Assembly (NCBI RefSeq): GCF_001078055.1
Contig: NZ_CP010777.1
Location: 456,408-520,407, forward strand
DNA: 64,000 nt
Direction: 5' to 3'
DNA from: Rufibacter radiotolerans
Lineage (GTDB): Bacteria; Bacteroidota; Bacteroidia; Cytophagales; Hymenobacteraceae
Shown here: one piece after another, positions 43,559 to 51,763 of the stretch
How the letters are laid out: each line of letters opens with the position of its first letter
Numbering within the stretch: the first letter of the stretch is position 1
Made by a program: the position numbers and the translations under genes
The notes under the pieces: model-generated
Told to the model about the DNA's origin: nothing
The model's input: only the letters and a program-made list of their open reading frames with translations
The model's database searches: none

Positions 43559-44131
43559 TTATTTTTTAGGAGCACCTTTTAAAATGGTGAGCATGTTCAT
43601 TTCAAGGGTGGGGTAGGCGGTCTCTACAATGCGGCCCACTTCCTGGCCATTGCGGTACAGAATGATGGTGGGAACGGCGGTGATGTTGTAGGCTTTCTCT
43701 TCGCCGGTAGGAGTGGTTTTGTCTTCACGCAGGCTGATCACCTCTAAGCGGGAATACGGAATGCGGGCCTGGTCCATGACCTTGTACAGGCGGGGCAGTT
43801 CCCGCTGGCTGTCCATGCACCAGCTGCCGGTGAGGGCCTTAAAGGAAATACCCTGGAGCAAGGGTTGCAGCTCTTCCATGATCTTGGCGTTGGGCTGGTA
43901 GCGCATGTAGGCCGGGTGGAACCAGCTGCTGTAAGGCTCTTTCTCATACGCAATGCGGGTGGTAGGGCCAATCAGGATAGTCTCGCCGCTCTTGGTTTTC
44001 TCCTCGCGGTTCTCATTGGGGTTAATGCCAGAGGTTTCTGAGCTGGAATAGGTGGTGGTTTGGCGCGCGCAGGCACTGGCCCCCAATGCCAGCACGGTCA
44101 CAAACAGCAATCGGTAAGATAACTTCAACAT
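43559..44131 (-). CDS. Thioredoxin-like lipoprotein
   Basis: A 190-residue protein with a lipoprotein signal; the lipobox Cys is Cys21 in LALGASAC. The thioredoxin fold spans about residues 75-190, with the active-site region GSWCMDSQRELPRL and the cis-Pro segment AVPTIILYRNGQEVGRIVE. The motif is WCxxS, so a single redox cysteine is left; this suits a disulfide reductase/isomerase-like or non-redox member. It is anchored in the periplasm. Nearby genes do not specify a substrate. Confidence 0.86.
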   Translation of the reverse strand: MLKLSYRLLFVTVLALGASACARQTTTYSSSETSGINPNENREEKTKSGETILIGPTTRIAYEKEPYSSWFHPAYMRYQPNAKIMEELQPLLQGISFKALTGSWCMDSQRELPRLYKVMDQARIPYSRLEVISLREDKTTPTGEEKAYNITAVPTIILYRNGQEVGRIVETAYPTLEMNMLTILKGAPKK

Positions 44132-44147
44132 AAGGTATGGGTTTAAA

Positions 44148-44191
44148 GGCAGCCGCCAGGAAAAGGGACCCTTTCACTGGCGGATTTTTAT
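44148..44191. terminator. Hairpin between the dicarboxylate symporter and the thioredoxin-like gene
   Basis: CCGCCAG and CTGGCGG pair around an inner GAAAAGGG/CCCTTTC stem. The T-run lies on the plus side, although the neighbouring genes run on the minus strand, so its use as a terminator is uncertain. Confidence 0.4.
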
Positions 44192-44213
44192 GTTCTTACG
44201 GAAAAATAAACTC

Positions 44214-45593
44214 CTAGATGGCTTCCAGCGGGCGGGGAGCATCTAAGTCTACAAACTCACCTTCCCAACGGGCAATCACGGCGGTGGCCAGACAGTTACC
44301 GATCACATTCACCGAGGTACGGGCCATGTCCATGAGTTCGTCAATACCCAGAATGATAAAGATAGGCTCTACGGGCAGGTTGAAGGAGGCGGCAGTGCCC
44401 AGCAAGATCACCAGAGAGGCGCGCGGCACGCCTGCAATTCCCTTGCTGGTAAGCATAAGCGTGAACACCATCAATAACTGCTGCTCCCAGGCCAGTTCAA
44501 TACCGGCGGCCTGAGCCACAAAGATGGAGGCCAGGGAAAGGTAGAGGGTAGAGCCGTCCAGGTTGAAGCTGTAACCCATGGGCATGACAAAGGCCACTAT
44601 CTTACGCGGCACGCCAATAGACTCCATGGCTTCCATGGCGCGCGGCAGGGCGGCCTCAGAGCTGGTGGTGGCAAAGGCAATGGAAACCGGCTCAGCAATG
44701 GCTTTTACAAACATTTTTACCGGAATCCGGAAGGCTAGCGCCACCGGCAGCAACACAAATAACAGGAACGCAATGAGCGCCACATAGAGCGTGGCCAGCA
44801 GTTTAAAGAGGTTTACCAGAATACCAAAGCCCATGTGGCCCACGGTGTAGGCAATGGCCGCGCCCACCGCAATAGGCGCGAAGTACATGATGATGTTGGT
44901 GAACTTGAACATGGTCTCGGCTAAGCTCTCCGTTACCTCTAGCAATGGGCGGCGCTTGCGCTCATTGAGCATGGCCAGGCCAATCCCGAAGAGCACGCTG
45001 AACACCACAATCTGCAGTACCTGACCTTCGGCGATGGATTTGGCAATGTTCTCTGGGAAAATATGCAGGATAATGTCTTGCCAGGTCTGGGCCGGCGGGG
45101 CGGTGATCTCATTGCTGGTCTGGCCTTTGAGCACAATACCATCGCCGGCACGGCTCAGGTTAATGGCCGCCAAGCCAATGAAAAGGGCTACGGTGGTCAC
45201 CAACTCAAAGTACACCAGCGCTTTCACGCCCATCTTACCTACCTGCTTGAGGTTGGAGTGGCCGGCAATACCCACCACCAGCGTGGCAAATACCAGCGGC
45301 GCAATGATGGTTTTCACCATCTTGAGGAAGATCTTGCTGAGCACGTTCAGGTTTTGGGCAGCGTCTGGGAAGGTGTAACCAATCTCGGCACCGATGACCA
45401 TGCTGACCAGAATCCAGGTGGTGAGGGATTTCTTCTGGACGGCAAACATGACTAACACGATAATGCCGGCCCAGCGGGCAATGGCCAGGGCCAGAGGAGG
45501 TAACGTGAAAAGGCCGTAGTTCTGCGCCAGGGTAAGCACTACCGCCACGGTTAGAATCACAAAGGCCACTAAGGCGAGCGTGGATTTTTTCAT
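44214..45593 (-). CDS. Dicarboxylate/amino acid:cation symporter (DAACS, GltP/DctA-like)
   Basis: A 459-residue transporter. LNVLSKIFLKMVKTIIAPLVFATLVVGIAG (about 85-115) is the family's conserved region. The serine-rich re-entrant loop AFATTSSEAALPRAMEAME (about 305-323) and the sodium/substrate motif MPMGYSFNLDGSTLYLSLA (about 338-356) are present. The N-terminus begins with about 60 residues of extra hydrophobic sequence (MKKSTLALVAFVILTVAVVLTLAQ), which makes it longer than classic DctA. Substrates in the family are glutamate, aspartate or C4-dicarboxylates. Confidence 0.93.
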   Translation of the reverse strand: MKKSTLALVAFVILTVAVVLTLAQNYGLFTLPPLALAIARWAGIIVLVMFAVQKKSLTTWILVSMVIGAEIGYTFPDAAQNLNVLSKIFLKMVKTIIAPLVFATLVVGIAGHSNLKQVGKMGVKALVYFELVTTVALFIGLAAINLSRAGDGIVLKGQTSNEITAPPAQTWQDIILHIFPENIAKSIAEGQVLQIVVFSVLFGIGLAMLNERKRRPLLEVTESLAETMFKFTNIIMYFAPIAVGAAIAYTVGHMGFGILVNLFKLLATLYVALIAFLLFVLLPVALAFRIPVKMFVKAIAEPVSIAFATTSSEAALPRAMEAMESIGVPRKIVAFVMPMGYSFNLDGSTLYLSLASIFVAQAAGIELAWEQQLLMVFTLMLTSKGIAGVPRASLVILLGTAASFNLPVEPIFIILGIDELMDMARTSVNVIGNCLATAVIARWEGEFVDLDAPRPLEAI

Positions 45594-45686
45594 AAAAGAG
45601 TTAAGCGCCCATCCGGCAGGAAAGCGGAGAGGAGAGGGTTTTTAATGGATTGTTGAATGCCTGCCACTGGGGCAGTTACCGTCTTG

Positions 45687-45701
45687 CAATCGACAAATAT
45701 A
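45687..45701 (-). promoter_or_regulatory. Possible -7 element for the dicarboxylate symporter
   Basis: CAAATATA at 45694-45701 is the complement of TATATTTG (TAnnTTTG), about 100 nt upstream of the start. No clear -33 box was seen, so this is only a possibility. Confidence 0.35.
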
Positions 45702-45833
45702 CTTTTTTCTTCCGGTTCCTAAAACCCCGATTTTTGGTCCCTGCTTTTGCCCGGGCAGCTTGAAAACCCTTATTTTTATTGGGCTTTCCTTCTTTTTTGC
45801 TACACTTGGGTGTAATAACCTTTCTTACCGCTT

Positions 45834-46835
45834 ATGTTATCATGGACTATAGAGGCGCACGACCTAGCGCTGCGTTTCACCTGGAAAATCTCCCGCAACG
45901 CCACCGACCTGAAGACCAATCTTTTTGTGACCGTGGGCGACGGCCAGTTTCAGGGCCGGGGCGAGGCAGCCCCCAACACCCGCTACGGCGAAACCCCTGA
46001 CCTTCTGCAGGAGCAGTTCGCCAACCTGCAACGCAACGGCTTGGCCGCCATTGAATCTGTGGAAGAACTGCAGCACCTCATGGCGCAACACCAAGCCTAC
46101 CCGGCGCTTAGGTTCGCGATTGAGTCTGCGTACGTGCATTACCTCTGCCGCAAGAAGGGGCAAACGGTGACCGAGTTTCTGGGCGTGACGCCGGTGACCT
46201 CGGCGCCTACCGCTTTTTCTTACCCCATCATGGACCCGGGCAAGATTGCCGCCTTCACCAAAGAGCACGGCCTGCACCGCTTTGAGTACCTGAAGGTGAA
46301 GGTGAACCAGGAAAGCGGCCTTGATATGCTGGGCGAAGTAGTGCGGGCCTCGCCCCGGCAAGGCCTGATCATAGACGCCAACGAGGCCTGGCAAGACCCA
46401 GACTCCCTGCTACGGTTCTTTGAGGGGCTCAAAAAATACCAGGTGCTCATGATTGAGCAGCCTATGCCCTCGGCGCTGCAGGAAGAGTACCTTTACCTGA
46501 AGAAGAAAAGCCCCTATGACCTGTTTGCTGATGAATCTGTTACGGACCACGCCGACTGGGAGCTGCTACAACAGCAGTTTCATGGCGTGAACATGAAACT
46601 CATGAAAGCCGGCGGCTACCTGAACGGCCTGGCTATTCTCAACAAGACCCGCTCTTTGGGCCTGAAGACCATGATTGGCTGTATGATGGAAACCAGCATG
46701 GCCATCTGGTCTGCCCTGCAACTAGCCCACGGCGTAGATCTGCTTGATCTGGACGGGATGCTGGTTGTGAAGGACGAGCCTTTCGGGTTGGTGAAGGAGG
46801 AAGCGGGAAGGCTGTACCCCGTGGAACAGCCGTAA
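45834..46835 (+). CDS. Dipeptide epimerase (L-Ala-D/L-Glu epimerase-like, enolase superfamily)
   Basis: A 333-residue enolase-superfamily enzyme. The two-lysine motif is seen as YLKVKVNQES (about 141-150), the metal ligands as IIDANEAW (Asp about 175), MIEQPMP (Glu about 203) and ADESVTDHADW (Asp about 228). The last catalytic lysine is in GVNMKLMKAGGYLNGL (about 252). This set marks the muconate-lactonizing subgroup and the dipeptide-epimerase branch, which turns over murein peptides such as L-Ala-D-Glu. Substrate assignment is by homology only. Confidence 0.88.
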   Translation: MLSWTIEAHDLALRFTWKISRNATDLKTNLFVTVGDGQFQGRGEAAPNTRYGETPDLLQEQFANLQRNGLAAIESVEELQHLMAQHQAYPALRFAIESAYVHYLCRKKGQTVTEFLGVTPVTSAPTAFSYPIMDPGKIAAFTKEHGLHRFEYLKVKVNQESGLDMLGEVVRASPRQGLIIDANEAWQDPDSLLRFFEGLKKYQVLMIEQPMPSALQEEYLYLKKKSPYDLFADESVTDHADWELLQQQFHGVNMKLMKAGGYLNGLAILNKTRSLGLKTMIGCMMETSMAIWSALQLAHGVDLLDLDGMLVVKDEPFGLVKEEAGRLYPVEQP

Positions 46836-46837
46836 GT

Positions 46838-46875
46838 CGTTTTTGGGGTGTTTTTAGGAAAACGGCTCTAAAACA
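46838..46875. repeat. Dispersed palindrome, family A
   Basis: CGTTTTTGGGGTGTTTTT and AAAACGGCTCTAAAACA pair imperfectly. Begins 2 nt after the epimerase stop. Confidence 0.75.
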
Positions 46876-46970
46876 GAGTTGGTTTATGGAACTCTGAGTT
46901 CGGTAAAAAAAGACTTAGCCGATAGAAAGTACCATCTCCATACATAGTGCAGATAAGACGAATAACTCCG

Positions 46971-47617
46971 TTAGCAGCTAGTTGTACAAAATAATAATTA
47001 TGAAGCAGTTTCTTCTAATAGCATTTATGTTGCTCGCTTGGCAGTTTGGCTTTGGCCAGAGGCTAAGTCAAGAAGAATTAGTGAACTTCTATGAATCAGC
47101 AATCAGCGACTATTACTCAGATAATGTATTCAACCAAGAAGAAAAGGAGCATCTTATATTAAGCGACAGCCTACCGACAGGGATTCGATTAACCTATCCT
47201 GACTTCACCATCAAACCTGTGAACGAAGATGCTGCCGTAAAAATCATCGAGGGAAGAAAAGAGAAAAGTGGCAGGCTAGACAAAATCTTCTTCAAAGAAA
47301 TCAGCCCAGACACGATGGACATAAACATCGGCGGATGGAGTGTCACGGTAAAACGTGTATTAAGAATCTATAAGGGCAGGCTGATAACAAAAGACATAAA
47401 CTTTGCCGCTGGCTGTGGCGGAACAATGGGATATATTCCCAACGCAAGATTGGTTTACAACAGAGAAAGCAGAAAATGGGATTACTATTCCTATGCTACG
47501 TTGCTTGAGAGGAGAAAAGCAGAATTAGAGACCAGAAGAAAATAGAAATTACTTTGTACAACACTGTATAAACATCAAGCTACGGCCGACGGTCTTGCTC
47601 GTTGTTTATACTAACCG
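46971..47617 (+). mobile_element. Putative gene cassette 1 (integron-like)
   Basis: The segment runs from GTTAGCA (46970-46976) to the GTTAGGC site at 47617-47623. It begins with GTTGTACAAA (46981-46990) and ends with the exact complement TTTGTACAAC (47553-47562), outside the stem-forming site. Joining the ends as in a circular cassette would bring these into one long palindrome. It contains one short plus-strand gene, as integron cassettes do. The assignment is an inference; no integrase is in the window. Confidence 0.45.
47000..47545 (+). CDS. Secreted protein of unknown function (cassette gene 1)
   Basis: A 181-residue protein from the ATG at 47000. MKQFLLIAFMLLAWQFGFGQ is a signal peptide ending in Gly-Gln, common in Bacteroidota. 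The mature protein is charged and mixed alpha/beta; it includes GGWSVTVKRVLRIYKGRL and a conserved-looking end KDINFAAGCGGTMGYIPNARL. I recognise no family. It sits alone in a cassette-like unit with no promoter seen. Confidence 0.75.
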   Translation: MKQFLLIAFMLLAWQFGFGQRLSQEELVNFYESAISDYYSDNVFNQEEKEHLILSDSLPTGIRLTYPDFTIKPVNEDAAVKIIEGRKEKSGRLDKIFFKEISPDTMDINIGGWSVTVKRVLRIYKGRLITKDINFAAGCGGTMGYIPNARLVYNRESRKWDYYSYATLLERRKAELETRRK

Positions 47618-47623
47618 TTAGGC
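47553..47623. other. attC-like recombination site A
   Basis: Outer TTTGTACAAC, stem GTATAAAC (47566-47573) pairing with GTTTATAC (47604-47611), a variable centre with GCCGACGGTCTTGC (47585-47598), and a 3' end ACTAACCGTTAGGC. The terminal GTTAGGC fits the integron core site GTTRRRY. The 5' core match (RYYYAAC) is poor (GTACAAC). It shares GCCGACGGYCTTGC and ACTAACCRTT with site B at 48598-48655, at the same relative positions. Confidence 0.5.
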
Positions 47624-48653
47624 ATAATTCAACGAATTATAAATCAAATTTTTTTATGAATCAACAAGCCTTCCTTTTTTATAAATCATTAAAAGATAAC
47701 AACGATAAAGAGGAAGTACTTCTAGGTTTAGATAATTTTAAAATATATCTGGCTAACCTCTGCAAGAATGTCTGTTCTAATGGATTGAAAGACAAATTTA
47801 TACATAGATGGATTTTTAAACATGAACTGGGTAGCGAAAAAGACTACGAAAACTATTGCAAGGCTAATCTTTTCGCTGCAACAAATAGTCTTGAAAGAAT
47901 TAAAAGTCAATTAGAAGGGAAAGAAATAAATAATGTAACCAGAAGAATCCTGGTTGATTTTGTTTGTGACCTTAAGCCTTGTATCGATAAATTTGATAAA
48001 TATCAAGACTACTCATGGTTAATAATAAATACAAATAGCCATATTAGTAATTTTTATTATAGTCTATCAAATCACATCTTTTTCAATGGAGAACCAAATG
48101 ACCACCCTGAAGAAAAATTAATATTATCTTCATCAACCCCTTTTACAATTAGGCAGAGTATCGAATACAAAATAAAAAGAATCTTAGGCATTGATTATTG
48201 GCTGATTGAGGGCAGGCCTGATATCCAAGCTATACCTAAATGTTTTAAAGCTATTGCAGCTAACAAACAATACTATAAGATTTACAATTTAGATTTTGAA
48301 GCTATAAAGGCTATACATTCTTGGACAAATGTCTATATCCATGGCGGATATCGCCCAGAACCATGGCGGACGGAAACAGCATTATTTTGTTTAAAGGATT
48401 TATTTTATTCTGGGCAAACTTCAGTTAAGAATTCGTTTTCCTTATACGCAGGAGTGGAGGTTTTAGAAACTGATTTACAAGTTCTAATGAAAAATACGGA
48501 AGAAATTATTAGAGCCGGTAATAGTAAGCCAATTGAAATAAAATGGTTAAGCAAACCAGAAGTTGCAATTATAAAAAATAAAAAAATTAGCCAACAAGGT
48601 GCATAATTCATGATGCCGCCGACGGCCTTGCACCCTTCATGCACTACTAACCA
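47618..48653 (+). mobile_element. Putative gene cassette 2 (integron-like, A+T-rich)
   Basis: From the GTTAGGC of site A to site B. The start ATAATTCAACGAATTAT is palindromic; the end contains GCATAATTCATG, which matches the start (GCATAATTCA). It holds one A+T-rich gene (47656-48606), clearly lower in G+C than the flanking chromosome. The unit is inferred from the two homologous sites. Confidence 0.45.
47656..48606 (+). CDS. Protein of unknown function, A+T-rich (cassette gene 2)
   Basis: A 316-residue soluble protein from the ATG at 47656 (MNQQAFLFYKSLKDNNDKEEV). No signal peptide or membrane helix is seen. The C-terminal part carries a striking WTNVYIHGGYRPEPWRTE segment (about residues 227-244) followed by ALFCLKDLFYSG. 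I recognise no family. Codon use and composition (very A-rich) are unlike all neighbours, so transfer is likely. Being in a cassette-like unit makes a mobile-defence, toxin-like or regulatory role possible, but nothing in the sequence proves this. Confidence 0.75.
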   Translation: MNQQAFLFYKSLKDNNDKEEVLLGLDNFKIYLANLCKNVCSNGLKDKFIHRWIFKHELGSEKDYENYCKANLFAATNSLERIKSQLEGKEINNVTRRILVDFVCDLKPCIDKFDKYQDYSWLIINTNSHISNFYYSLSNHIFFNGEPNDHPEEKLILSSSTPFTIRQSIEYKIKRILGIDYWLIEGRPDIQAIPKCFKAIAANKQYYKIYNLDFEAIKAIHSWTNVYIHGGYRPEPWRTETALFCLKDLFYSGQTSVKNSFSLYAGVEVLETDLQVLMKNTEEIIRAGNSKPIEIKWLSKPEVAIIKNKKISQQGA

Positions 48654-48655
48654 TT
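48598..48655. other. attC-like recombination site B
   Basis: GTGCAT (48599-48604) and ATGCAC (48639-48644) form the outer stem, and the centre GATGCCGCCGACGGCCTTGC resembles that of site A. The 3' end ACTAACCATTGTG parallels ACTAACCGTTAGG of site A. The final core differs (ATTGTGT rather than GTTAGGC), so the site may be decayed or lie at the end of the array. Confidence 0.45.
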
Positions 48656-48677
48656 GTGTTTCATTAAAAAAAAAGAA

Positions 48678-49139
48678 GTGGAAATAAGAACTTACAAACA
48701 GGAAGACAAGGCTTTGGTGATTGCCCTACTAAAGTTGAATACTCCTGAGTTTTTCGATCCAACGGAACAAAACGATTTAGAGGAATACCTGGATAATAAG
48801 GTTGAAGATTACTTTGTTGTTGAGGAAAACGCTGAGGTTATAGGAGCAGGTGGAATCAACTATTTCCCCGAAGAGAAAACCGCCCGTATCTCTTGGGATA
48901 TAATCAAACCTGATTTACAAGGTAAAGGAGTTGGCAGAAAACTAACGGAATACAGGATCAACCACTTGAGTAGGAATAAAGAAATTGAGTTAATAGTTGT
49001 AAGAACCACGCAGCTGGTTTACAAATTCTATGAGAAAATGGGGTTTAAGCTAAACAAAGTGGAGAAAGACTTTTGGGCTCCTAATTTTGACCTATACCAG
49101 ATGGAATTAAAGAATAAAACTAATGCCAATATTGAGTAA
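48678..49139 (+). CDS. GNAT-family acetyltransferase
   Basis: A 153-residue N-acetyltransferase. The start is a GTG at 48678 (MEIRTYKQEDKALVIALLK); no ATG fits, and the earlier TTG (48654) would add an odd KKK prefix. The acetyl-CoA motif is DLQGKGVGRKLTEYRI, and IVVRTTQLVYKFYEKMGFKLNKVEK is motif B. The substrate is unknown. Small GNAT genes are frequent cargo of integron cassettes; the gene begins right after attC-like site B, but no site was found after it. Confidence 0.85.
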   Translation: MEIRTYKQEDKALVIALLKLNTPEFFDPTEQNDLEEYLDNKVEDYFVVEENAEVIGAGGINYFPEEKTARISWDIIKPDLQGKGVGRKLTEYRINHLSRNKEIELIVVRTTQLVYKFYEKMGFKLNKVEKDFWAPNFDLYQMELKNKTNANIE

Positions 49140-49298
49140 GATGGCCGTTCTTTAGCCTAAACGGTAGCACATCTTTAAAGGAGGAACAAGGTTTTTATAG
49201 CCTCAAATGATAGAATACTAAAAGCAGTTTAACATTCCGTAGTCTCAACTACTGTCTTTCCCTGCCGCTTCCAGGAGCCCGGGGCAATTGCAAATTAT

Positions 49299-49754
49299 AT
49301 GGAATTCAGAGAAGCTTCTATCCAAGACATACCCCAAATACAGATTGTCCGGCATTCAGTGAAAGAGAATGTCCTGTCAAACCCTGCGCTGGTGACCAAC
49401 GAGGACTGTAAGGAATTCTTGACCGAAAGAGGAAAAGGGTGGGTGTGTGACGTAGATGGCGAGGTGGTAGGATTTGCCATTGCAGACCTAAAGGACAATA
49501 ACATTTGGGCCTTATTCCTCAAACCCGAGTTTGAAGGAAAAGGTATTGGCCGTCAATTACACCAACTCATGCTGGACTGGTACTTTGCAAACGGGAAAGA
49601 AAACGTGTGGCTAGGAACCTCACCTAACACCCGGGCAGAAAAATTCTACCGGAAAATGGAATGGTCTGAGACCGGGCTTCACGGTACTAAGGAGATAAAG
49701 TTTGAGATGACTAAGCAATATTGGCTGGCAAAGAACAACAAGCCTACCTCCTAA
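49299..49754 (+). CDS. GNAT-family acetyltransferase
   Basis: A 151-residue acetyltransferase (MEFREASIQDIPQIQIVRH). The acetyl-CoA motif is LKPEFEGKGIGRQLHQLML and motif B is TSPNTRAEKFYRKMEWSETG. It is only distantly related to the preceding GNAT and has a more chromosome-like G+C content. The substrate is unknown. Confidence 0.88.
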   Translation: MEFREASIQDIPQIQIVRHSVKENVLSNPALVTNEDCKEFLTERGKGWVCDVDGEVVGFAIADLKDNNIWALFLKPEFEGKGIGRQLHQLMLDWYFANGKENVWLGTSPNTRAEKFYRKMEWSETGLHGTKEIKFEMTKQYWLAKNNKPTS

Positions 49755-49804
49755 AAAGAAGCACAGCAATACGTTTCATTTGCCTTAACTTCTTCACCAA
49801 ACCA

Positions 49805-50386
49805 CTACTGCCCCTTTTTGTTCTCCGCGTCTATTTGCTGCTGGGCCTTGGCCAGGTCAGCGTCCAGTTTCTGAAGCCGGGCGGCATCTGGCTTGCTCTT
49901 GATGGTTTTCTCCAGAAGCCTGTTTTTCTCTTCCAGCAGGCGCATTTTCTCCTGCAATAGTTTCTGGCGTTCATGCTGCTGCTGGGCTTGCATTAGTTGC
50001 TTGCCAATGCCGGCGGTGTCTCCGGTTACGGTGGTGGTTCTCTCTACCACAACGGGGGAGCGGGTAAGATTGCCCTTCATATCTATACGGTCGCCTTCTT
50101 TTAACTGAACCACTTCGCCTCCGGGTAATGTCAGTTGCCCATTGGTTTGGAGCACGGTGCCATTCTTAAAGGTGCGGGCATTGGCAATAGGCGTGAACTT
50201 GTTGCCCTGCACTTCTACCGGCACTCCGTTTCTGATGATTACGCCCTGGCGCATGGGCGTGACGCTGGGGGTGGTGGTGCGACCACTTTCCCGTTTCTGG
50301 ATAGTAGCCTTCTGGGCCTGGGCCAGCACTGGCGCTAGCAAAAAGGTGAATAGCAGTCCGGCAGAGAAAAGAAAACGAAGTAGCAT
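49805..50386 (-). CDS. Secreted DUF6799-domain protein
   Basis: A 193-residue protein with signal peptide MLLRFLFSAGLLFTFLLAPVLAQAQ. The domain spans about residues 45-105: PMRQGVIIRNGVPVEVQGN, ARTFKNGTVLQTNGQLTLPGGEVVQLKEGDRIDMKGNL read in segments, matching the DUF6799 pattern known mainly from Hymenobacter relatives. A C-terminal Gln/Lys/Glu-rich helix (about 120-190) looks like a coiled coil. The function is unknown. The family memory is moderately firm. Confidence 0.75.
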   Translation of the reverse strand: MLLRFLFSAGLLFTFLLAPVLAQAQKATIQKRESGRTTTPSVTPMRQGVIIRNGVPVEVQGNKFTPIANARTFKNGTVLQTNGQLTLPGGEVVQLKEGDRIDMKGNLTRSPVVVERTTTVTGDTAGIGKQLMQAQQQHERQKLLQEKMRLLEEKNRLLEKTIKSKPDAARLQKLDADLAKAQQQIDAENKKGQ

Positions 50387-50419
50387 AGGTTAGGGGTAAG
50401 GAGTTTGTTGCTTTTACGG

Positions 50420-50447
50420 AGTTTTAAGAAAAACGGGCCAAAAACGT
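50420..50447. repeat. Dispersed palindrome, family A (half copy)
   Basis: Only the right arm (GAAAAACGGGCCAAAAACG) is well kept, with GTTTTAAG before it. It ends 13 nt from the DedA stop codon. Confidence 0.55.
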
Positions 50448-50459
50448 CCGGCCCGGCTT

Positions 50460-51107
50460 TTAAGTGGTCTTCTGGGTTTTCTTCCGCTCTTTAAGGTACT
50501 GGAAAAGGCCCGGTAAAATGGAGAGGAAGATAATGATAGGGATGGCATAATGCAGGTAGTCTTTCAGGTGCGGAAACTGTTGGCCCAGGTAGTAGCTGGC
50601 CAATACCAGGGAGCAGATCCAGAGGGTGGTGCCTACCAGGCTCAACAAAATAAAGCGGCCCAAGTGCATGCCCGTCACTCCAGAAAGCAGCGGGTTAAAC
50701 GTGCGCACTACCGGCACAAACTTGCCCAGCACAATGGCAGACTTACCCTTCTCATGGTAGAACTTCTGGGCGCGTTCCAGGTGCTTGCGCTTAAAATACC
50801 AGGTGTCTTTTTTGTGGTAGAGCCCTTTGCCCATGCGGTGCCCAATGGAAAAGCCCAGCAGATCGCCGGCCACCCCGGCTATGATCATGCTCACCAGCAA
50901 GACCACCAGCGGAACCGGTAACACATTGGCCCCCGCCAGCAGGCCCGTGGCCAGCAACAGAGAGTCACCCCCGGGAATGACCAATCCAATCAGTAAGCCC
51001 GTCTCCACAAACACCACCGCCAGAATGAGCGTGAGCCCTCCATACCGTATCATGTTTTCTGGGCTGGAGAAGAGTTCTGCTATGGAAACTAGAAATAAAT
51101 CTGGCAT
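50460..51107 (-). CDS. DedA-family membrane protein (VTT domain)
   Basis: A 215-residue membrane protein from the ATG at 51107 (MPDLFLVSIAELF). VFVETGLLIGLVIPGGDSLLLATGLLAG is the first conserved helix pair; GDLLGFSIGHRMGKGLY and FVPVVRTFNPLLSGVTGM (with the key Arg) are the DedA signature. DedA proteins move lipid carriers such as undecaprenyl phosphate or help keep membrane potential. It stands alone. Confidence 0.92.
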   Translation of the reverse strand: MPDLFLVSIAELFSSPENMIRYGGLTLILAVVFVETGLLIGLVIPGGDSLLLATGLLAGANVLPVPLVVLLVSMIIAGVAGDLLGFSIGHRMGKGLYHKKDTWYFKRKHLERAQKFYHEKGKSAIVLGKFVPVVRTFNPLLSGVTGMHLGRFILLSLVGTTLWICSLVLASYYLGQQFPHLKDYLHYAIPIIIFLSILPGLFQYLKERKKTQKTT

Positions 51108-51208
51108 AATCTTACTAGGGCATCTGTAGTTAGGAGCAATACGCACAACACAAACCCTATGTTGGTGTATTTACTAGCTATTCCCCGTATATTTGGGCCA
51201 GGGCTATG

Positions 51209-51239
51209 TTGCTGGTTTTGCGGCAGGTACCTATCTTTG
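51209..51239 (+). promoter_or_regulatory. Promoter of the marR-family gene
   Basis: -33 TTG at 51209-51211, 20 nt spacer, -7 TATCTTTG (TAnnTTTG) at 51232-51239, 30 nt before the start codon. Confidence 0.65.
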
Positions 51240-51268
51240 GCTAACTCCACTACACTGGGCGGGAACGC

Positions 51269-51712
51269 ATGAACATAGAAGAAGAAATTAAGCAGAGTAC
51301 CTTCAAAGACGCGTACCACAAGGCTTACATTAATATACTCTATACCTCTAACTGGTTGCAGCAAAGGCAGTCTGCGTTGTTCAAGCCTTTTGGGGTTACC
51401 TTGCCGCAGTACAACGTGCTGCGCATTCTGCGGGGCCAGTTCCCCAAGCCTGCCACCGTGAACCTGCTCATTGAGCGTATGTTAGACAAGACCTCTAACG
51501 CGTCACGCATTGTAGACAAACTGGAGGCCAAGAAACTGGTTACCCGGGAGCAGTGCCCCACAGACCGCCGCACCGTAGATATTCTCATCACCCAACAAGG
51601 CATGGATCTGCTCAAGGAAATGGATTCCATTGAGGGCGGAAGCCAACTGGGCATCCTGACTCAGGACGAGGCCGACCACCTTAGCCTGTTACTGGATAAA
51701 ATAAGAAGCTGA
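51269..51712 (+). CDS. MarR-family transcriptional regulator
   Basis: A 147-residue winged-helix regulator. Helices and recognition segment: VTLPQYNVLRILRGQFPKP, then NLLIERMLDKTSNASRIVDKLEAKKLV (the DNA-reading helix about residues 70-90) and the wing REQCPTDRRTVDILIT. No cysteine sensor is evident. It is followed 51 nt later by a yceI-like gene, a frequent pairing in Bacteroidota, so it probably regulates that gene and itself. Confidence 0.9.
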   Translation: MNIEEEIKQSTFKDAYHKAYINILYTSNWLQQRQSALFKPFGVTLPQYNVLRILRGQFPKPATVNLLIERMLDKTSNASRIVDKLEAKKLVTREQCPTDRRTVDILITQQGMDLLKEMDSIEGGSQLGILTQDEADHLSLLLDKIRS

Positions 51713-51763
51713 CTTTCCCACATACCCTAACCTCTCTATTTACCTTCTAATTACCATACTTCC

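Noticed and set aside
49141..49175. A third attC-like site after the first GNAT gene
   Set aside because: GCCGTT...AAACGG is a small hairpin with GCCTAAACGG, but it lacks the GCCGACGGYCTTGC core and the ACTAACC end shared by sites A and B.
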